A stretch of DNA of 7,269 bases. It comes from Paracoccaceae bacterium. GTDB taxonomy: Bacteria; Pseudomonadota; Alphaproteobacteria; Rhodobacterales; Rhodobacteraceae. The position numbers were made by a program, and so were the translations under genes. Location: the NCBI GenBank assembly GCA_007131945.1, contig SLPP01000094.1, positions 1-7,269 of the forward strand, given 5' to 3'. This document shows, piece after piece, positions 4,870 through 7,269 of the stretch (within the stretch, counting starts at the first letter, position 1; each line of letters begins with the position of its first letter). A model generated the notes under the pieces. It searched no databases. It was given only the letters and a program-made list of their open reading frames with translations, and was not told the DNA's origin.

Positions 4870-5640
4870 ATGACGCATCGGGCGGAACGCGCCTCGCCAT
4901 TCGCGCGGCTGACGCCGGCCCTGCGCGGCGCGCTGCGGGTGATCTATCCGCCGCAATGCCTGACCTGCGAGACACCGGTCAGCGAGGAGGGCACGCTCTG
5001 CCCCGCCTGCTGGCCCGAGGTCCCCTTCATCCACGGCCTCGCCTGCGACAAATGCGGCATCCCGCTGCCCGGTGACAGCCGCGAGGCGGTGCTCTGCGAC
5101 GACTGCCTGGCGATCGCCCGCCCCTGGGGGCGCGGGCGGGCGGTGCTGGTCTATGGCGGTGGCGCGCGGCGGCTGGTTCTCGGGCTGAAATACGGCGACC
5201 GGCACGATGTCGCCGCGCCGGCGGGCCGGTGGCTGGCGCGCGCGGCGCGGCCGCTCCTGCGGCCGGACAGCGTGATCGTGCCGGTACCGCTGCACTGGTG
5301 GCGGCTCTTCCGGCGGCGCTACAACCAGGCGGCGCTGCTCGGCGCGGCGCTTTCGCGCGAGACGGGGGTCGAGCACCTGCCCGACCTGCTGATCCGCCGA
5401 CGCCATACGGGCAACCAGGACGGCCGCTCGCGCGCCGACCGCTTCGCCAACCTGCAGGGCGCCATCGTCGCGCGAGCGGCCCGCGCCGCGCGAATCACCG
5501 GCCGCCACGTCCTGCTGGTCGATGACGTGATGACCTCGGGCGCGACGCTCGCCGCGGCGGCCGAGGCCTGCTTCGAAGCCGGCGCCGACGCGGTCGACGT
5601 GATCACGCTCGCCCGTGTCGGACGCGACGATCTGGCGTGA
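4870..5640 (+). CDS. comF: ComF family protein (zinc-ribbon phosphoribosyltransferase fold)
   Basis: A 256-residue cytoplasmic protein of the ComF/GntX family, required for uptake or processing of transforming DNA in several bacteria and, in Rhodobacter capsulatus, reported to matter for receiving gene-transfer-agent DNA. Two cysteine pairs of a zinc ribbon open it (Cys30/Cys33 in PPQCLTC and Cys44/Cys47), followed by a second set (Cys59/Cys62, Cys76/Cys79). A phosphoribosyltransferase-type domain begins near residue 90. It shows VLGLKYGDRHD (103-113), VPVPLHWWRLFRRRYNQA (137-154) and the PRPP-loop signature VLLVDDVMTSGAT (214-226). The length is normal. The ATG is supported by GGAG at 4861-4864 with 5-nt spacing. 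The methyltransferase gene diverges upstream, and the short GC-rich spacer (4795-4869) shows only a small CCCGG-AAA-CCGGG hairpin (4833-4845) and no convincing promoter box. Confidence 0.95.
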   Translation: MTHRAERASPFARLTPALRGALRVIYPPQCLTCETPVSEEGTLCPACWPEVPFIHGLACDKCGIPLPGDSREAVLCDDCLAIARPWGRGRAVLVYGGGARRLVLGLKYGDRHDVAAPAGRWLARAARPLLRPDSVIVPVPLHWWRLFRRRYNQAALLGAALSRETGVEHLPDLLIRRRHTGNQDGRSRADRFANLQGAIVARAARAARITGRHVLLVDDVMTSGATLAAAAEACFEAGADAVDVITLARVGRDDLA

Positions 5641-5663
5641 AATGCGACCCCATCGCCGGCAGA

Positions 5664-5696
5664 GGGTTTATTCGCGCGCGCATCCGGACTAAACCC
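5664..5696 (+). promoter_or_regulatory. GGGTTTA/TAAACCC inverted repeat upstream of grxC
   Basis: GGGTTTA (5664-5670) and its exact complement TAAACCC (5690-5696) flank a 19-nt GC-rich middle in the 79-bp comF-grxC spacer. TTTATT (5667-5672) and TAAACC (5690-5695) are 17 bp apart and match the -35 and -10 consensus at only 3/6 each, so the arms could coincide with a weak promoter. This may be an operator for the grxC operon or a hairpin after comF, but no T-tract follows. Confidence 0.35.
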
Positions 5697-5719
5697 CCAT
5701 TGTACGCGGAGACCTCGCC

Positions 5720-5980
5720 ATGCAGGCCGTTGAAATCTATACCACGCCGCTCTGCGGCTACTGCCACGCCGCCAAGCGGCTGCTGCGCGAGAAGGGCGCC
5801 GACTTCACCGAGATCGACCTCGCCGCCGAGCCCGACCGGCGGGCCGAGATGATGGGCCGTGCCGGCGGCAGGCGCACCGTGCCGCAGGTCTTCGTCGGCG
5901 AGACGCATGTCGGCGGCTGCGACGAGCTTTACGCGCTGGACCGGGCGGGCGGGCTCGACGCGCTCCTGAACGGCGGCTGA
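5720..5980 (+). CDS. grxC: Glutaredoxin 3
   Basis: An 86-residue cytoplasmic dithiol glutaredoxin, which reduces disulfides and protein-glutathione mixed disulfides using glutathione. All key positions are present: active site Cys12-Gly-Tyr-Cys15 after a YTTPL strand, the TVP loop (53-55) with the cis-proline at 55, and GGCDEL (65-70), which binds the glutathione tail. Length is standard for bacterial GrxC. GGAG at 5708-5711 is 8 nt before the ATG. It is followed after 3 bp by the nitrilase-family gene, which implies translational coupling. The spacer before it holds an inverted repeat at 5664-5696, so it may be the first gene of its own operon or a downstream member of the comF transcript. 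Confidence 0.97.
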   Translation: MQAVEIYTTPLCGYCHAAKRLLREKGADFTEIDLAAEPDRRAEMMGRAGGRRTVPQVFVGETHVGGCDELYALDRAGGLDALLNGG

Positions 5981-5983
5981 GCG

Positions 5984-6817
5984 ATGCGCGCGGGTCTGCT
6001 GCAGATCACCTCGAGCGACGATCCGCAGGCGAACCTGCCGATGCTGCGCGAGGCGGTGCGGCGGGCGGTTGCCGGCGGCGCCGGCTTCGTGCTGACGCCC
6101 GAGGTGACGAACTGCGTCTCCTCCAGCCGGTCGCACCAGACCCGCGTGCTGAGCCACGAGGAGGACGACCCGACGCTGGCGCTCCTGCGCGAGGAGGCGG
6201 CGCGCGCCGGCATCTGGCTGCTCGCCGGTTCGCTGGTGGTCAGGACCCACGATGCCGATGGCCGCTTCGCCAACCGCTCGCTCCTGATCGATCCGGCCGG
6301 CGACGTGGTCGCGCGCTACGACAAGATCCACATGTTCGACGTGCAGGTCTCGGAAACCGAGACCTACCGCGAATCGTCGGGCATCCGGCCGGGCGGTCGC
6401 GCGGTCCTCGCGCGCACGCCCTTCGCCACGCTGGGCCTGACCGTCTGCTACGACGTCCGCTTCCCGCAGCTCTACCGCGCGCTCGCCCAGGCCGGGGCCG
6501 AGGTGCTGACCGTGCCCGCCGCCTTCAGCCCGGTCACCGGCGCGGCGCATTGGGAGGTGCTCCTGCGCGCCCGCGCGATCGAGACCGGCTGCTATGTCCT
6601 CGCCCCGGCGCAGACCGGCACGCATGCGGCGACCGAGGGCCGGCCGCGCGCGACCTGGGGCCATGCGATGGCGGTCGATCCCTGGGGCGAGGTCCTCGCC
6701 GATGCCGGGCAGGAGCCGGGCGTCATCCATGTCGATCTCGACCTCGCCGAGGTGGCGAAGGCGCGCCGCCGCGTTCCCTCGCTGGAGCACGACCGCGTCT
6801 GGGAGGCGCCGGGATGA
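5984..6817 (+). CDS. Carbon-nitrogen hydrolase (Nit/nitrilase superfamily), probable deaminated glutathione amidase
   Basis: A 277-residue cytoplasmic amidohydrolase, full length for the family. The catalytic triad is visible: Glu40 in TPEVTN, Lys114 in YDKIHMFDV and Cys155 in GLTVCYDVRFP. Other Nit-branch signatures are AGSLVVR (81-87), FANRSLLIDPAG (95-106), SETETYRESSGIRPG (123-137), PAAFSPVTGAAHWEVLLRAR (178-197, all within the domain) and the WGHAMAVDPWGEV block (225-237). These place it near Nit1/YbeM, which hydrolyses the deaminated glutathione made by transaminase side reactions, and near omega-amidase (Nit2). The substrate is inferred, not shown. Context strengthens it: the ATG comes 3 bp after the glutaredoxin stop, and glutaredoxins use glutathione. 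The last codons overlap the next start as ATGA (6814-6817). Confidence 0.93.
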   Translation: MRAGLLQITSSDDPQANLPMLREAVRRAVAGGAGFVLTPEVTNCVSSSRSHQTRVLSHEEDDPTLALLREEAARAGIWLLAGSLVVRTHDADGRFANRSLLIDPAGDVVARYDKIHMFDVQVSETETYRESSGIRPGGRAVLARTPFATLGLTVCYDVRFPQLYRALAQAGAEVLTVPAAFSPVTGAAHWEVLLRARAIETGCYVLAPAQTGTHAATEGRPRATWGHAMAVDPWGEVLADAGQEPGVIHVDLDLAEVAKARRRVPSLEHDRVWEAPG

Positions 6818-7269
6818 ATTCCGGCACGCCCGAGGATACGCTCGCCGTCGCCTTCTTCGCCGAGCTCTTCATGGCCGACCAGCTGGCCCGCGCCCGGGTA
6901 TCGAAGGTGCTGCCGCGGGGGATGGAGCTGTCGCATTTCAGCGTGCTCAACCACCTCGCCCGGCTGCAGGAGGAGCGCACGCCGGCGCAGCTGGCGCGGG
7001 CCTTCCACGTCACCCGCGGGGCGATGACCAACACGCTCGCCAAGCTCGAATGGGCGGGGCATGTGCATATCCGGCCGGACTGGGACGACGCGCGGCGCAA
7101 GTTCGTCTCGATCAGCCCCTCGGGCAAGGCGGCGCGCGATGCCGCGCTGCACGCCATCGCGCCGGTGATCGTCGACCTCGCGCGCAAGCTCGGCCCCGAG
7201 CGGGTACGCGCCGTCATCCCCGTCCTGCGCGAGCTGCGCGCGATGCTCGAGGCGCGCGGCGCCGAATAG
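6814..7269 (+). CDS. MarR family transcriptional regulator
   Basis: A 151-residue DNA-binding protein, complete, with its TAG at the very end of the window. An N-terminal helix (FFAELFMADQLARARV, 14-29) should form the dimer interface. The winged helix-turn-helix follows: HFSVLNHLARL (41-51), TPAQLARAF (56-64), recognition helix VTRGAMTNTLAKLEWAG (66-82) and a wing with RPDWDDARRKFVSISPSG (87-104), a close match to the MarR DxxDxR pattern (Asp89, Asp92, Arg94). No obvious redox cysteine is present; the protein contains no Cys, so direct thiol sensing is unlikely. GGGAGG at 6801-6806 lies inside the upstream gene, 7 nt from the ATG. The 4-bp overlap with the amidase indicates co-translation. 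Its target is unknown; autoregulation of the grxC operon or of a gene further right are both possible. Confidence 0.94.
   Translation: MNSGTPEDTLAVAFFAELFMADQLARARVSKVLPRGMELSHFSVLNHLARLQEERTPAQLARAFHVTRGAMTNTLAKLEWAGHVHIRPDWDDARRKFVSISPSGKAARDAALHAIAPVIVDLARKLGPERVRAVIPVLRELRAMLEARGAE

Noticed and set aside
5603..6790. A 395-residue open frame on the minus strand opposite grxC and the amidase
   Set aside because: The sense strand holds two enzymes with complete catalytic motifs. The antisense product is Arg/Ala/Gly-rich and shows no recognisable fold.
1..7269. Mobile element, CRISPR, phage or island signatures
   Set aside because: I found no terminal inverted repeats with a transposase, no spaced repeats, no tRNA or attachment site, and no shift in codon style. 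The gene set is ordinary chromosomal housekeeping and envelope functions.

Overview
The window is GC-rich chromosomal DNA that reads like the core genome of an alphaproteobacterium, most likely Rhodobacteraceae/Paracoccaceae (Rhodobacter, Paracoccus and relatives). This rests on codon bias, the style of the ferrochelatase, the methyltransferase next to ComF and glutaredoxin 3, and a tiny signal-peptide/membrane protein of a kind I recall from that family. I saw no IS element, phage gene, CRISPR array, tRNA or rRNA, and no island-like base composition. No stretch longer than about 270 bp lacks a gene.

Left part (1-2176): the 3' end of an unrecognised gene is followed by a cell-envelope group. 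It holds a YafK-type L,D-transpeptidase lipoprotein (188-697, +), a CAP/SCP-domain lipoprotein (864-1409, -) and a second, Tat-type YkuD L,D-transpeptidase (1583-2176, +). The last two are divergent across a 173-bp promoter region. All three carry export signals, so they should act on or near peptidoglycan.

Middle part (2177-4794): a well-translated 58-residue secreted or membrane-anchored small protein (2329-2505, +) has a hairpin-rich leader and a very strong intrinsic terminator. A 270-bp convergent spacer follows, with an 18-bp tandem repeat, a GGTTAACC palindrome and a hairpin just beyond hemH. Then come ferrochelatase hemH (2776-3903, -) and, upstream in the same direction, a BioC/NDUFAF5-like class I methyltransferase-fold protein (3949-4794, -) whose SAM-binding glycine loop looks degenerate.

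Right part (4870-7269): a rightward series of comF (zinc-ribbon phosphoribosyltransferase-fold DNA-uptake protein), grxC (glutaredoxin 3), a nitrilase-superfamily amidohydrolase and a MarR-type regulator. The last three are packed tightly (3-bp gap, then a 4-bp ATGA overlap) and form an obvious operon. The pairing of glutaredoxin with a Nit-type amidase suggests glutathione maintenance, the amidase repairing deaminated glutathione.

I found no convincing new defence, mobile or biosynthetic system. The points worth a second look are modest: the degenerate methyltransferase, the redox/repair/regulator operon, the small membrane protein, and several inverted or tandem repeats in the spacers.
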